Shown here: piece after piece, positions 24,271 through 35,397 of the stretch
Position numbering within the stretch: position 1 is the first letter of the stretch
How the letters are laid out: each line of letters begins with the position of its first letter
Source of the DNA: SHZL01 sp963784425
GTDB taxonomy: Bacteria; Pseudomonadota; Gammaproteobacteria; Xanthomonadales; SZUA-36
DNA length: 64,000 bases
Assembly: GCA_963784425.1 (NCBI GenBank)
Contig: CAWARM010000011.1
Location: 930,001 to 994,000, forward strand
Direction: 5' to 3'
Notes under the pieces: model-generated
Database searches by the model: none
What the model saw: only the letters and a program-made list of their open reading frames with translations
What the model was told of the DNA's origin: nothing
Program-made: the position numbers and the translations under genes

Positions 24271-26503
24271 TCAGTGATGCCCTGCTGAGTAATACCGCTT
24301 GCAAGTTTCCTCTGTGGGTTGCCAGACAGCGGCGTAGGGATAATCGTCGGCACAGGCCACGGCAAGCACTTTCTCGCGCTCGCGGGCTTGCCGGACTTTT
24401 TGTCCCTCGAGGATTGCGGCAAAGCCGGGATCCTGGTACATCGTTTGTTGAAATGCTGCCGGCGGGCGGATCCAGTACCCCTCTTCCGCTGCCTTGGATA
24501 TCAAAGCGAGCCCCTTGTCGCGTTCCCCCGCGAGGTAGGCGATTATGCCTTCCAGAAAGTCCACGCTGGTATCCCGCCCTGTCATAACAATCCCCGCGTC
24601 ACGATATTGGTGAACATAGTCTCTGAACTCCGCCAAAACCCGGTTGGCCCCGGCTACGTCACCGGCTTCCCGCAGAGTTGCAATCAGCGCCTGGGCGATG
24701 TGACCCATAAACGAGCTATTGCCCCACTCAAGAGTGATCCGGCCAAAAAAATGCCAGCCTTTTTCCAGCCAGGGGCGTGCTTCCTGGTACCTGCCAGCAT
24801 GAGCAAGCGTGTGGGCCATGTTCAGCTGTGCACCTATGTTGTCCGGATCGTCTTTCAGCCCAGCTTGCGCCAAGGCAATGGCTGCTTCCGGGTCACCCAG
24901 CCACATCTGGACCTCAAAATTATCGCCGTCCGACATCCGCAGAGCCTCATCTTCAAGCCCAATCGCCGCAAGCTGCCACATCATGTCTTCAGCTGCCCCC
25001 CAGCTATACGTCAGGGCTTCGCTGCCGCCACTCGCAAGCTCCAGATATTCCAGGATGTAACTGGCCCAGTGTCCACCCAGGGATGACACGGCGGCACGCA
25101 AAACCGCGGCACCTTTCGGATCTATGGATTCATATTGTTCAATTTGCTGGTTCGCTTGTTCGAGCCGATTCCTCGCCAGCAGAGCGCCGATGTAGCTGTA
25201 ATTACTCAGTGGAGACAGCGGATCGAGGCGCGCTGCTGCCTCGCGTCCAGCAAATGCCTCCTCCTGGCTGGAGAACAGGCCCATGTTGGCCATCCAGACA
25301 TAGGCCTGTGCGTAATTGGGGTTGATTTCGATGGCCCGCCGGAAGTGCACCCGGGCTTCGTCGGGATTACTCTGTTCAAAAGAAAGAAAGGCTTTGGCAG
25401 CGTGTGCTTCGGCGAGTCCGGGATCCAGTGCCATCGCTTGTTCGACGTGGAGCTCAATACTGGCCATGCACTGGTCGTCTGTCATATCGCCACAGCCACC
25501 GAGCAAAAGGGCCATCGACAGTTCCGCGTGGGCCAACGCGAAGCCGGGATCGAGCGACAAAGCCTTTTCGAACTCAGCGACGGCGCGCACTTTCGTTCCG
25601 CGCTTGCGCTGCGCCAGCAGATACCGGCCGCGCAGGGCGGCGTCATGGGCTTCTGTGTTGACCGTTCCAGTTGCCTTCGGCGCCGCACCGATGTCCAGTT
25701 TGAGCTGGCCTTTGAGCTGATCAACAATCGCCGCCGAGATCTCATCCTGGATCGCAAACAGGTCATCCAGTGTCCGGTCGTACGTTTCTGACCAAAGGTG
25801 TGTGTCGGAGCGCGCTTCAATGAGCTGCGCGGTAATGCGCAATTTATTGCCGAACTTTCGCACCGACCCTTCCAGTACAAATCCGACATTAAGCTGCGCC
25901 GCCACCTGGGGAATGGTGAACCCCTTGCCTTTGAAAGAGAACGACGAGGACTGGGAGATCACCCGGAGGCGGGGGATTTTTGCCAGCAGGTTTAGCAGTT
26001 CCTCGGCCATTCCGTCGGAGAAGTACTCGTTCTCAGCATCATCACTCATATTCACAAACGGCATCACCGCAATGGAACTTTCGCCATAGGACTCCACCAG
26101 CACCTCGGTGCGGACCCGTTCAGTAGTGGATTTTTCGAGTTCGGCATGCGCGTTTGGGATCGAGTACGAACTTGTCAAAGGCGAAAAAGCCCACGGCCAA
26201 AGTCAGGATAATGATGATGGCGCGATCGAGTCTCTTAACCGTAGCGAGGGCAATCGGCTGGCTATGATCTACCTTGCCTTCGCGCTTGATTCCCTCGGGG
26301 GTAATTTCAAAGAGCCAGGAGAAAACCAGCGCGGGGATGAGGCCAATGGCGAAAACAATAACGACGACACGGACCGTTGAATCACCGAAACCGAACGCGG
26401 GGAAAATCGTCGCGACCACCTGGACGAGCAGCCACGCCCCGAAAATGTAGGCAGCCGCTACACGAAAGACATTGCGTTGTTTGAGCTCCGAAAACAGCGA
26501 CAT
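24271..26503 (-). CDS. TolB-like/TPR membrane protein (one frameshift)
   Basis: The N-terminal part, MSLFSELKQRNVFRVAAAYI, carries three membrane helices to about residue 115. Near 26150 the frame changes, and the protein continues as HAELEKSTTERVRTEV, then a TolB-N/FlgO-like domain (SSIAVMPFVNMSDDAENEYF, GMAEELLNLLAKIPRLRVIS) and tetratricopeptide repeats (AEAHAAKAFLSFEQSNPDEA, INPNYAQAYVWMANMG). Related proteins are common in marine gammaproteobacteria, often with several paralogues, and act as uncharacterised sensory or assembly platforms. Combined length is about 744 codons. It stands alone on the minus strand. Confidence 0.8.
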
Positions 26504-26578
26504 GGGGTGGTTTCGCCAAATCCCGTGGACGACGCTAGCCTACGCTTTCAGCCAGCCGCAGACCAGAGAGGGTCAACT

Positions 26579-26655
26579 GGGGTCAGAGTAAAAATTGCTG
26601 GGGTCAAGGATTTCAGCGGCTACCGCCAGTCTGAGCAATTTTTTACTCTGACCCC
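26579..26655. repeat. GGGGTCAGAGTA palindrome, copy 1
   Basis: Left arm GGGGTCAGAGTAAAAATTGC plus T (26579-26599) pairs with AGCAATTTTTTACTCTGACC plus CC (26634-26655), one bulged base, around a 34-nt loop. It ends two bases before the stop codon of the TonB receptor gene and lies upstream of the TolB/TPR gene. Confidence 0.85.
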
Positions 26656-26657
26656 AA

Positions 26658-29325
26658 TTATCTGAATGGCTGGGTCCAGCGCAGGTACAGCAACACACCG
26701 CGCCCCTCGTGAAAAAACTCGCCGGGCACCGGGTAGTTGTAAACCGGTGGATCGGCATCAAGGCAGTTACGGCAGCCCAATCGCAAGCGTGGCGCCCTTC
26801 AAATCATTGAACACGTAACTGTACTGCAGGTCCAGATTCCAAAAATCATCGATGATGAATGGCGTTTCGGTTTCCTCGCCATCGACCACAAGGTTGACGG
26901 GGAGACTGGTAGCGTCCGGCGTAATTGAGCACCAGCTGGGCCCGTGACTGCCCCGTTCCCAGCCCAGGTTGAAATTGCCCCGGTGCTGTGGCCAAGGGCC
27001 TTCGGCCGAAACGCCCGGCAAAGTCCTCTTCAAACTGCGCCTGCTGGAAGCTGAATCCGGTTTTGAACTCGTTCAGGTAGGTGTAGGTGATCCCGCTGGA
27101 AAACACACCGGCGGCAGCTGTTTTCCAGGTATAGTTCACGTTGAAATCAATGCCGTCGGTAGTGACCTGTGTCCGCGTTGATGTAGGTATATCGCCTGCC
27201 TATGATCACACCGGGTATCCCAAGGGCCAGATCTTCTGCGGTTTGAGGTGCACGGATGATGAAGGGGTTGTCATCGGGCGGCAAGGCTTCGAACAGGAAG
27301 CGCCCGCCAGAGTCCGTAATGCGATTGGTATGCTTGATCGACCAGTAATCCAGCGACAGCGATAACCCAGGCGCCCCCGTCGGGTTCCCAGGCAACATCC
27401 AAACAGCCAGGTTTCGCCTTCGTCGGGTTTCAGATCAGGATTACCCGAGGACTCGCCGATAATCGCGTTAAATTTGCAGTCGATAGGGGCACCCGTCACG
27501 GGGCATCGCCACGGATCATTGAAAATAACATCGCCGAAGGTGGCCAGCGGATCGGTTAATTCCCTGAAAGTTGGCGGGCGAAAGGACGTGCCCCAGGTGG
27601 TGCGCAACAGCAGCCCTTCGACAGGCTTCCAGCCGAGGCCAATCTTGGGGTTGGTGGTGGAACCGGAATCACTGTAATCGTCCAGGCGCACCGCCAGCTG
27701 CGCTTCCAGGGAAGGCAACACGGGAACTACAAACTCGGCAAATACCGAGTAGATGTCGCTGGATTCGGAAATCGGTTCGAATCCTTCGGTCCCGGCGATG
27801 ACGCCGGTGAGTTCTTCCGGGTCAGCTGACTGGTCGATCGACTGGTGGCGGAATTGGCCTCCGAAGGCGGCGCCCACTGGCCCGCCTGGCAGCTTGCCGA
27901 ATTTACCGGACACCTGGAAGTCCACGGTTTGTTGCCGGCTGGTTTGGACGGAATGGGTGCCGCTGATGGCGAATTGCTCAATGACTTCCGGCGGATTCTG
28001 GGGGTTCAATCCGAAGGGGTTGTAGAACTGGTCACCGTTTGGTCCGCCCAGGCCCAACAAGGCGTCCTGGAACGGATCTATGAGTATATCGTTATAGCGC
28101 GTCTGGTCGGCCTCGGCCTCGCTGGCGGTCAATGCGGCCTCCCAGTCCCAGGATCCCCATGATCCTTCAACGCCCGCAACCACGCGCCAGGTTTTTGACA
28201 CATTGTTGAATGTCCGGTTACCCATATCGAGCGCGCGGCCTTCGAGAAACAGGTCCTCACCGTAAGGGTTGTTCGGGTGGTAGGCGGGAACGAAGAAATC
28301 GTTCAGCACGGTGGGTGCCGCGACCGACTCAGTTTCGCTGCGGTTGGCAAACACCTCGGCGAAGAAAGTGGTCGTGTGCTGAAAAATCGTGCCGCAACGA
28401 GGAGAACAGTGCCCAGCCGCTGGGAGGGGTGTTGCAAGGTGGTGAACTGCCAGTAGTTGAAAAGGCACTCCTCATCTTTGCCGGGTGCATACACACCAGA
28501 TGGGCAGTGGGAGAATCCTCCGGGCAGGCCGGATCGGCCAGCGAAACGTCGCTTTCCGACAGAAACACGGTGGGCGGCGAACTGGCGTCAGTTGCCATAA
28601 TCGTATCCGCCCTGATCGCGCAGATCGACGGTGCTTGACCAGTCCCGATCGCGATTCCAGATCACGTCACTGTCAAACCAGCTCAGCGTGCCGGTGATTG
28701 AGGTGTCCGCGTTGTTCCAGCCGCCGGCGACGTTGAGATCCCATTCATCACCGTCGCCTTCGGATGTGGTGAGAAAGCCACCCTCGGCGGTGATGCCCTC
28801 GATCTTTTGCAGAGTGACGATGTTCACCACGCCGGCAACCGCTTCGGAACCATAAATGGCCGAGGCGCCATCGGTCAGGATCTCGATGCGGTCGATGGCC
28901 GCAACCGGGATGGCGTTGATGTCAACAAAGGGCTCGTCACCACCTGAAGGTCCGTAGGGTGCAATGCGCCGGCCATTGACGAGCGTCAGAGTTGCGTCGA
29001 GACCAATGCCGCGCAGGTTGAAACCGGCCGTACCATTGGTCAGGAATCCTGGCGGTTCAATAGCTGCATTCTGCGGCAGGTAGCGGGAAAACTCTCCCAA
29101 GCGTGGTGATGCCGAGCTGCCTTCAATTGCGAGGCTTCGAAAATAATGACCGGGGAAGGGCTGTCCAGGTTGGTTCGGCTTACGCGTGAGCCGACGACGA
29201 TGATTTCCTCGAGGACACGGTCATCGGCGTCATCCGGTTCGGTTTCGGTATTTCCCGCATAAACCGGTGCTGGCGAGTACAAGCCGGCAAGTAAGCCTAT
29301 GATCGACCAGTGCTGCAAAACGCAT
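26658..29325 (-). pseudogene. TonB-dependent outer-membrane receptor (multiple frameshifts)
   Basis: A large receptor spread over all three minus frames. Start near 29325 (ATG with GGGGGAT upstream), signal peptide IIGLLAGLYSPAPVYA, the TonB-box-like EEIIVVGSRVSR, then the plug domain GFNLRGIGLDATLTLVNGRR and ILTDGASAIYGSEAVAGVVN, barrel strands such as RTTWGTSFRPPTFRELTDPL and the extracellular SSGNPDLKPDEGETW, and the C-terminus LYLRWTQPFR before TAA at 26658. I estimate at least seven indels (near 29120, 28590, several at 28380-28500, 27395, 27165, 27030 and 26770) but no clear nonsense substitution. Ligand unknown; the plug style is that of the large iron/saccharide-type receptors. Confidence 0.82.
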
Positions 29326-29433
29326 TGCTATCCCCCAGACAGCCTTGCTCCGACGGGTTAATGCCAGCGCCAGCGATTATAGTCCAAATTTTCACAATCT
29401 ACAGAAGTGGATTAAACCGCAGCAGGGCTGGCT

Positions 29434-30237
29434 TTACTTAAAACCCCGCGCAGTCTTGATCTGATCGTAGGCCACGTTGATTTCGCGCACGCGGGTCTTG
29501 GCCATTTCCATCATTTGCTCCGGCAGGCCGCGTGACACCAGCTTGTCCGGGTGATACTGGCTGACGAGTTTGCGGTAGGCCTTCTTGATCTCGGCATCAC
29601 TGGCCGTGGCCTGCAATCCCAACTGGGCAAACGCCTGGTCCAGCGAGGGACGGATCACGCCGGGACTGGATTGCGGTCCCTGCTGCGCACCTGCGCCGCC
29701 CTGGTGCGCGAACAACATGGCGGCAAAGACCTGCTGCGAAATGCGCAATTCACGCGCAACACGGAGCAACACCGATTGCTCTGCCGCTGTTACCGGGCCA
29801 CTGGTGAATGCCGCGTCAACCAGGATTCCCATGAACATCTGGCGCAGGTCAGGCCGCATCACCGAGTGCTGCACAAATGTCCGCAAAGATTCTTCGAGCC
29901 TGAAGTCTGCCTGCTTGCCCTGGTTGAAGAACGCGATCGCACGTTGCCGTTCGTCACCGCTGATCTGCATACGGGCCATCAGGGACTCGGCCATTTGAAT
30001 CTCGGCCGGCGTTACCTGGCCGTCCGCCTTGCTGAGGTGGCCCAGCGCAGAGAACAATGCCTGGAAAAACGCATCGCGCGTGGTCCCTACCCCGCTGATG
30101 GCAGCAATGAAGCGGTCGGCCATGTGGCCCAACAGGGCGCCGAGGATGGCGCCGGTCAGGCCGCCCCGAAACAGCCCGATCATTGCGCCAATGATTTTCC
30201 CCCACCAGTGGCGCGGTATGTTGAAGGATTCTGCCAT
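29434..30237 (-). CDS. djlA: DnaJ-like co-chaperone DjlA
   Basis: 267 residues from the ATG at 30237. The N-terminus WWGKIIGAMIGLFRGGLTGA and following ILGALLGHMADRF form the glycine-rich membrane segment, then a TerB-like helical domain (LGHLSKADGQVTPAEIQMAE), a Gly/Gln linker at 179-192 and a C-terminal J domain with HPD at 229-231 that stimulates DnaK. A longer upstream open frame is rejected since the family starts at the membrane helix. It is divergent from purC; the 30238-30416 interval holds both promoters. Confidence 0.92.
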   Translation of the reverse strand: MAESFNIPRHWWGKIIGAMIGLFRGGLTGAILGALLGHMADRFIAAISGVGTTRDAFFQALFSALGHLSKADGQVTPAEIQMAESLMARMQISGDERQRAIAFFNQGKQADFRLEESLRTFVQHSVMRPDLRQMFMGILVDAAFTSGPVTAAEQSVLLRVARELRISQQVFAAMLFAHQGGAGAQQGPQSSPGVIRPSLDQAFAQLGLQATASDAEIKKAYRKLVSQYHPDKLVSRGLPEQMMEMAKTRVREINVAYDQIKTARGFK

Positions 30238-30416
30238 CACTAGGGCCCTGGCCGGATGTCGAGGTGGGGAATTATCCCTGATCTGCAAGCCAGCGTCGAA
30301 AGGTGGCTGCAGTACACGTACAATACCAGCCTCTGAGCGCAGGTGTGTACAGTCAAATTGAGCCAAAAAAACTTGAACCCGGAAAATTTGCACCAGGGAA
30401 ACGTGAACCAGCAAAA

Positions 30417-31322
30417 ATGAATCAACCGGCCACCAGCTATCATTCGAGCCGTATCAGCGGCCTTGAGCTGATTCACCAGGGCAAGGTGAGAGACAGCTTT
30501 GCCATCAACGATGAACTGATGATGATCGTGGCCTCGGATCGCCTGTCGGCATTCGATGTAGTCTTACCCGATCCCATTCCCGGCAAGGGCGAAATCCTCA
30601 CGCAGATATCCAATTTCTGGTTCCGGCGTACCTCTGCCATTGTGCCGAATCATCTTGCTGACATTGATGTGGCCTCCATCGTCACCGACCCGGAGCAACT
30701 GGCGCTGGTGCGCAAGCGGGCGGTGATCGTGCAACGGCTCAAACCCCTGCCACTTGAGGCCATTGTGCGTGGCTACCTGATTGGCTCCGGCTGGAAGGAT
30801 TACCAGCAAACCGGCATGGTCAGCGGCGTTCACCTGCCACCGGGCTTGCGACAGGCGGACCGTTTGCCGGAGATTCTGTTCACTCCGTCCAGCAAGGCGC
30901 CTGCCGGGCAGCACGATGAGAATATTTCCTTTGATGATGTCGCCACGACCATTGGCGGAAAATTGGCGGAGCAGGTGCGCGAGGCCAGTATTGCCCTCTA
31001 CCGGCACGCGGTGGCACACGCGGCCAACCGCGGCATCATCATTGCCGACACCAAGTTCGAGTTCGGGCTTGATGCCACCGGGCAATTGCGCGTGATGGAT
31101 GAGATGCTGACCCCGGATTCCTCACGGTTCTGGCCGGAGGAGTCCTATGTACCCGGCACCAGCCCCCCCAGTTACGATAAGCAGTTCGTGCGTGACTACC
31201 TGGAAACCCTGGACTGGAACAAACGACCGCCCGGCCCGGCATTGCCGGCGGAGGTCATTGCTGTAACTGCCGCCAAGTACCGGGAAGCGCTGGTGCGGCT
31301 TACCGGTCCGGGCAAGGAGTAA
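30417..31322 (+). CDS. purC: Phosphoribosylaminoimidazole-succinocarboxamide synthase
   Basis: A 301-residue SAICAR synthetase of purine synthesis. Marks: LIHQGKVRDSFAINDELMMI, SDRLSAFDVVLPDPIPGKG, EAIVRGYLIGSGWKDYQ, ADTKFEFGLD and DEMLTPDSSRFWPE. The longer type is common in proteobacteria and yeast. The ATG at 30417 gives the standard N-terminus. The next gene starts 8 bp after its stop. Confidence 0.96.
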   Translation: MNQPATSYHSSRISGLELIHQGKVRDSFAINDELMMIVASDRLSAFDVVLPDPIPGKGEILTQISNFWFRRTSAIVPNHLADIDVASIVTDPEQLALVRKRAVIVQRLKPLPLEAIVRGYLIGSGWKDYQQTGMVSGVHLPPGLRQADRLPEILFTPSSKAPAGQHDENISFDDVATTIGGKLAEQVREASIALYRHAVAHAANRGIIIADTKFEFGLDATGQLRVMDEMLTPDSSRFWPEESYVPGTSPPSYDKQFVRDYLETLDWNKRPPGPALPAEVIAVTAAKYREALVRLTGPGKE

Positions 31323-31329
31323 AAATAGC

Positions 31330-31800
31330 ATGCAGCAACTACAGCCATTGCTGGATGAATACGGCTCCAGCCACGTCAACCGCGTAAACAAACTGATTCA
31401 TTGGCTGTGCGTTCCGCCCATCGTCTGGAGCGTTGTCGCCCTGCTGTGGTCACTGCCCTTCCCGGCAGCATTGCAATCGGAACTTATTCCGATCAACTGG
31501 GCAACCATCGCGGTGGTGCTGGCACAGGTTTACTACTATCGCCTGTCGATACGCCTCGGCACCGGCATCCTGTTGTTTCTCATGTTCCTGTTGTGGCTGA
31601 CGGTTATCGTCGAAGCATTCGCGCCGTGGCCTTTGTGGCAAATCGCCGCGGCGGTTTTTGTCATCGCCTGGATAGGCCAGTTCATTGGCCATGTGTTCGA
31701 AGGCAAAAGACCCTCTTTTTTCAAGGACCTGCAGTTCCTGCTGATCGGCCCGGCATGGCTTATGTCCTTTGCATATAAGCAACTGGGCCTGAGTTACTAA
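31330..31800 (+). CDS. DUF962/Mpo1-like membrane protein
   Basis: A 156-residue membrane protein starting QLQPLLDEYGSSHVNRVNKL, with conserved HVN and a later QFIGHVFEGKRPSFFKDLQF block containing the second His. Four helices lie between residues about 30 and 130. This is the DUF962 family; the yeast member Mpo1 is an iron-dependent 2-hydroxy fatty acid dioxygenase. The bacterial substrate is not known. Cotranscribed with purC. Confidence 0.85.
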   Translation: MQQLQPLLDEYGSSHVNRVNKLIHWLCVPPIVWSVVALLWSLPFPAALQSELIPINWATIAVVLAQVYYYRLSIRLGTGILLFLMFLLWLTVIVEAFAPWPLWQIAAAVFVIAWIGQFIGHVFEGKRPSFFKDLQFLLIGPAWLMSFAYKQLGLSY

Positions 31801-31855
31801 ACTTCCACAACGAATTTCCCCCGAATGAACGTCACCCCGGCCCTGGATCGCGTCA

Positions 31856-31874
31856 CCCCGGACTTGATCCGGGG
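31856..31874. repeat. REP-like hairpin
   Basis: CCCCGGA-CTTGA-TCCGGGG forms a 7-bp stem within the 31801-32086 intergenic region and is flanked by CGTCACCCCGG repeats. It is of the widely scattered REP-like kind. No gene is seen in the rest of this gap. Confidence 0.6.
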
Positions 31875-32086
31875 TCCAGGCCCCCGCGGAATGACGGAAT
31901 TAATCAGAGCCTGGGCACGTAATTTTTAATCAAAAATTTAAGCTGCCTTCATCGTATTTTCACCTGCAACTTATGCCCTTTGAGTAATATGAATGGGCAG
32001 CTAAGAAGCCACTCATTTGGGTGATATGATTACAGGGCTTGGCATGTGGAGCCCCACATCGCCTGTTTTCTAATGAGGATTTCGGC

Positions 32087-32581
32087 ATGAAACGAATTAA
32101 GCAGATTCTGCTGGTAGTGTTGGCCTGTATCACGCTCCCGACCAGCGTAATGGCCGTGGAGATCAATGCCGGCATGAACGATACCTGGCGCAACATAGAC
32201 ACACGCGGACAGGGCTTTTTCGTCACGGTGTTTCCGGACATACAGAAAGTGTTCGTGGGCTGGTTTACTTATGATGTTGAACGGCCACCCGCGGATGTCA
32301 CTGCCATACTCGGCGATCCAGGCGCCCGCTGGCTGACCGCATTTGGTCCCTATTCCGGCGACACCGCCACGCTGGATATCGAGCTTACCCAAGGGGGTAT
32401 TTTCGACTCAGGTGTCCCTGCGCCCACGCAAGGGCCGGATGGCACCATGACAGTGAAGTTCACCAGTTGTAGCGAGGGCGTAGTCACCTACAACATTCCG
32501 TCCGTGCCGGTTTCGGGCACCATTCCTATCACTCGCGTTGCGAATGACAATGTGCCAGTTTGCGAGGCGCTTACCCCGTAA
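32087..32581 (+). CDS. Secreted protein with GQGFFVTV...GWFTYDVERP domain
   Basis: 164 residues from ATG 32087: signal peptide KQILLVVLACITLPTSVMA, then a single domain with MNDTWRNIDTRGQGFFVTVF, QKVFVGWFTYDVERP, GDTATLDIELTQGGIFDS and a final TRVANDNVPVCEALTP. The domain is repeated almost exactly at the C-terminus of the next gene. Similar GQGFF...WFTYD modules occur in uncharacterised secreted proteins of marine gammaproteobacteria. Function unknown. Probably duplicated with, and cotranscribed with, the gene at 32641. Confidence 0.8.
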   Translation: MKRIKQILLVVLACITLPTSVMAVEINAGMNDTWRNIDTRGQGFFVTVFPDIQKVFVGWFTYDVERPPADVTAILGDPGARWLTAFGPYSGDTATLDIELTQGGIFDSGVPAPTQGPDGTMTVKFTSCSEGVVTYNIPSVPVSGTIPITRVANDNVPVCEALTP

Positions 32582-32640
32582 TAACGGGACGCCAGGTAAA
32601 GCAGGAACAGGGCGCGAAAACCCAATTGAGGTAATCAGCC

Positions 32641-33774
32641 ATGAAAGCAGTCAAAGTTTTGAAAATCAGTTTCCTGCTGGGTATAGCCGCCACATTTCTG
32701 CCATTGGTCGCGGCCGCGGCCACGAAAATCGTCACCGTGGCTGATAATTCATTCAGCCCATCGAGCCTGACCATACAGGTCGGTGACACTGTGGAGTGGC
32801 GCAATGCGGCCGGGGGACATGCGCATAACGTCACCGCCAATAACGGTGCGTTTCAATCGGAAACCGCATCCCAATTTACTTTTGACCATACGTTTGACAC
32901 CGCAGGGACCGTCAACTACCGCTGCACCATCCATGGGTCCGGAGGGATGAAGGAAGCATTACCGTACAGGGTGGTTCCAGCGGGGCAGCAGAACTGGAGC
33001 TTACCGAAGTCAATGCTCCATCCGGCAGTTTCGCCCAGGGAGCCATCATCAGCATCGTTGCCGAAGTCAGCAATACAGGGACCACAGCGTCCGGTGCATT
33101 TTCCCTCAAGTACTACGCTTCGACCAACAGCAGCATCAACGCCCAGGACCGGTTGATTGGTACGGAAAATCGCGCAAGCCTCGCTGCTGGTGAAAATTCC
33201 ACCCACCCTTTCAATGTGACGATTCCGGCAGATCTTGCGCCCGGGACCTATTTCATCGGCGCCATCGTGGATTTTACTGACAGTAACAGCGGGAACAACA
33301 CTAACGTGGACCTGGAGTCGATCACGGTCACCGCAGCCGGTGCCTTCACGATCAACAATGGCCTGAACGACACCTGGCGGGACATCGACACGCGCGGCCA
33401 GGGCTTCTTCGTCACCGTGTTCCCGGACATCCAGAAAATGTTCGTGGGCTGGTTTACCTACGACGTTGAACGGCCAGACCCAGGGCGTTACCGCCATACT
33501 GGGCGAACCCGGTCATCGCTGGGTGACTGCTTTTGGCAGCTATTCCGGTGACACCGCCACGCTGGATATCGAACTTACCCAGGGCGGTATTTTTGATTCC
33601 GGTGATCCTGCCCCCACCCAGGGACCGTATGGCACGATGACGGTGGAATTCGCCAACTGCAGTGAAGGTGAAGTCACCTACAACATTCCGTCTGTCGGGG
33701 TTGCAGGCAGTGTGCCGATCACCCGGGTTGCGAACGACAACGTGGCGCTGTGCGAGGCGTTTGCAACGCCCTGA
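32641..33774 (+). CDS. Plastocyanin-CARDB-WFTYD secreted protein (two frameshifts)
   Basis: N-terminus: signal peptide LLGIAATFLPLVAAAA and a plastocyanin-like domain (VTVADNSFSPSSLTIQVGDT, HAHNVTANNG, YRCTIHGSGGM giving Cys/His/Met copper ligands). One base appears lost at the G-run near 32952, after which the frame continues ITVQGGSSGAAELELTEVNA and a CARDB-type adhesion domain (APGTYFIGAIVDFTDSNSGN), then a copy of the WFTYD domain. A second shift near 33475 leads to QGVTAILGEPGHRWVTAFGS and the end at 33774. Likely a periplasmic or surface copper protein; partner unknown. Confidence 0.78.
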
Positions 33775-33809
33775 AATGCGGTTGGCCAGCGCGGAAGAAG
33801 AAGGTGGCT

Positions 33810-34196
33810 TCAGTCTTCCAGGGTATTTGCGTAGTCGGCGGCGCTCAGCAGACCATCGAGTTCGTCGGGATTCGATGGGGTCATGCTGAACAGCCAGCCA
33901 TCGCCGTAAGGGTCGGTATTGACCAGGCCCGGGTTGTCCTCCAGGGCACCGTTGGTCTCAAGAATTTCGCCGGAGATGGGCGCGTAGATATCGGATGCCG
34001 CCTTGACGGATTCAATCACGGCACAGGCATCTCCCTGTGTGTACGCGAAACCGGGCTCCGGCACTTCGACGAACACCATGTCGCCCAAAGCCGCTTGCGC
34101 GTGATCAGAGATGCCAACCACTACGCTGCCATCGTCTTCCAAACGAACCCACTCATGCGAATCGCGATAGCGCAGATCGGAAGGTATGTCGCTCAT
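33810..34196 (-). CDS. gcvH: Glycine cleavage system H protein
   Basis: A 128-residue lipoyl carrier. Lys65 in AVIESVKAASDIYAP is the lipoylation site, and the rest (SHEWVRLEDDGSVVVGISDH, GDMVFVEVPEPG) is typical. It shuttles the aminomethyl group between P, T and L proteins. It follows gcvT by 56 bp on the same strand; gcvP is not downstream in this window. Confidence 0.96.
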   Translation of the reverse strand: MSDIPSDLRYRDSHEWVRLEDDGSVVVGISDHAQAALGDMVFVEVPEPGFAYTQGDACAVIESVKAASDIYAPISGEILETNGALEDNPGLVNTDPYGDGWLFSMTPSNPDELDGLLSAADYANTLED

Positions 34197-34252
34197 TGCC
34201 AGATCCCTTGGTTGCTTATTATGTCCTGCATTCTAATCCTACCTTGTTGCCG

Positions 34253-35353
34253 TTACAAAACCCCTGCACACGGTTTGCCGTGGCGCACAAAAGGGGGCCG
34301 GACTATGCGTGCCCGCAACGGCTTTCCGCGAATGTCCACGGCACACTCAAGGTCATCCCCAACAGGAATCCGGGCAAACGCGATGGCGCGGTTGAGGGTG
34401 GGTGAAAATCCCCCGCTGGTGGTCAGGCCGCTGCCCCGTGACGTCCTTACCGGCTGGCCGGCGCGCAATACTCCCCTGTCCTCCAGCACCAGTCCAACCA
34501 GCCGCATATGAATACCGCCGGCAATCTGTGTTTCCAGCGCGGCACGCCCGATGAAGTCCCGATCGTCCTTCATGGCAACCGTCCAGGCCAATCCGGACTC
34601 GAGCGGGCTGGTGGTTTCATCCATGTCCTGGCCATAAAGGTTCATGCCGGCCTCCAGCCGGAGGCTGTCACGTGCGCCGAGACCACAGGGCTTAACGCCC
34701 GCACTCAAGAACTGCTTCCAGAGGCCAGCGGCATGATCTGCAGGCAGGCTGATTTCGAATCCGTCCTCACCCGTATACCCGGTTCGGGCAATAAAAAACT
34801 CCCCGCATTGGGCGGCGAAAAAAACTTGCAGACCCTCCGCCACGACAGCGTCCGCAGGCGGCAGAACGGACAGGGTTTTCGCACGGGCGTTGGGACCCTG
34901 CACGGCAATCATGGCCAGGCCATCCTGTTCAACAACCCGTACGTCGAAGCTCCGCGCCTGCAATTGCAACCAGGCGAGATCCTTGCTGCGGGTCGCGGCA
35001 TTCACCACCAGGCGAAAGTAGTTGTCGTCGAGGAAGTAGGTGATCAGGTCATCAATCACCCCGCCTTGCTCATTGAGCATGCAGCTATAAAGTGCCTTGC
35101 CGGGCTGGACCAGCCGGGCGACATCATTGGCCAGCAAGTGCTGCAGGAAAGCACGCGCACCGCCTCCCCGGACGTCCACCACGGTCATGTGTGACACATC
35201 GAACATGCCTGCATCCTTTCGCACCACGTGGTGTTCGTCGAGCTGTGAGCCATAGTTGATGGGCATTTCCCAGCCGGAAAAATCCACCATGCGGGCACCC
35301 GCTGCAAGATGGGCGCTATAAAGTGCCGTTCTTTTTATCTCTGCGCTTTGCAT
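34253..35353 (-). CDS. gcvT: Glycine cleavage system T protein (aminomethyltransferase)
   Basis: 366 residues from ATG 35353: KRTALYSAHLAAGARMVDFS and GWEMPINYGSQLDEHHVVRK, FDVSHMTVVDVRG, RTGYTGEDGFEISLPADHA, LGARDSLRLEAGMNLYGQDM and the C-terminal beta barrel. It transfers the methylene unit from H protein to tetrahydrofolate. An in-frame ATG ten codons upstream is less likely. A promoter-like pair lies at 35398-35425. No glycine riboswitch-like sequence was seen in the leader. Confidence 0.96.
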   Translation of the reverse strand: MQSAEIKRTALYSAHLAAGARMVDFSGWEMPINYGSQLDEHHVVRKDAGMFDVSHMTVVDVRGGGARAFLQHLLANDVARLVQPGKALYSCMLNEQGGVIDDLITYFLDDNYFRLVVNAATRSKDLAWLQLQARSFDVRVVEQDGLAMIAVQGPNARAKTLSVLPPADAVVAEGLQVFFAAQCGEFFIARTGYTGEDGFEISLPADHAAGLWKQFLSAGVKPCGLGARDSLRLEAGMNLYGQDMDETTSPLESGLAWTVAMKDDRDFIGRAALETQIAGGIHMRLVGLVLEDRGVLRAGQPVRTSRGSGLTTSGGFSPTLNRAIAFARIPVGDDLECAVDIRGKPLRARIVRPPFVRHGKPCAGVL

Positions 35354-35397
35354 ACGTGCTCTACTCCGGCTTCGCTGTATCAAGGAAAGTCAGGCTC

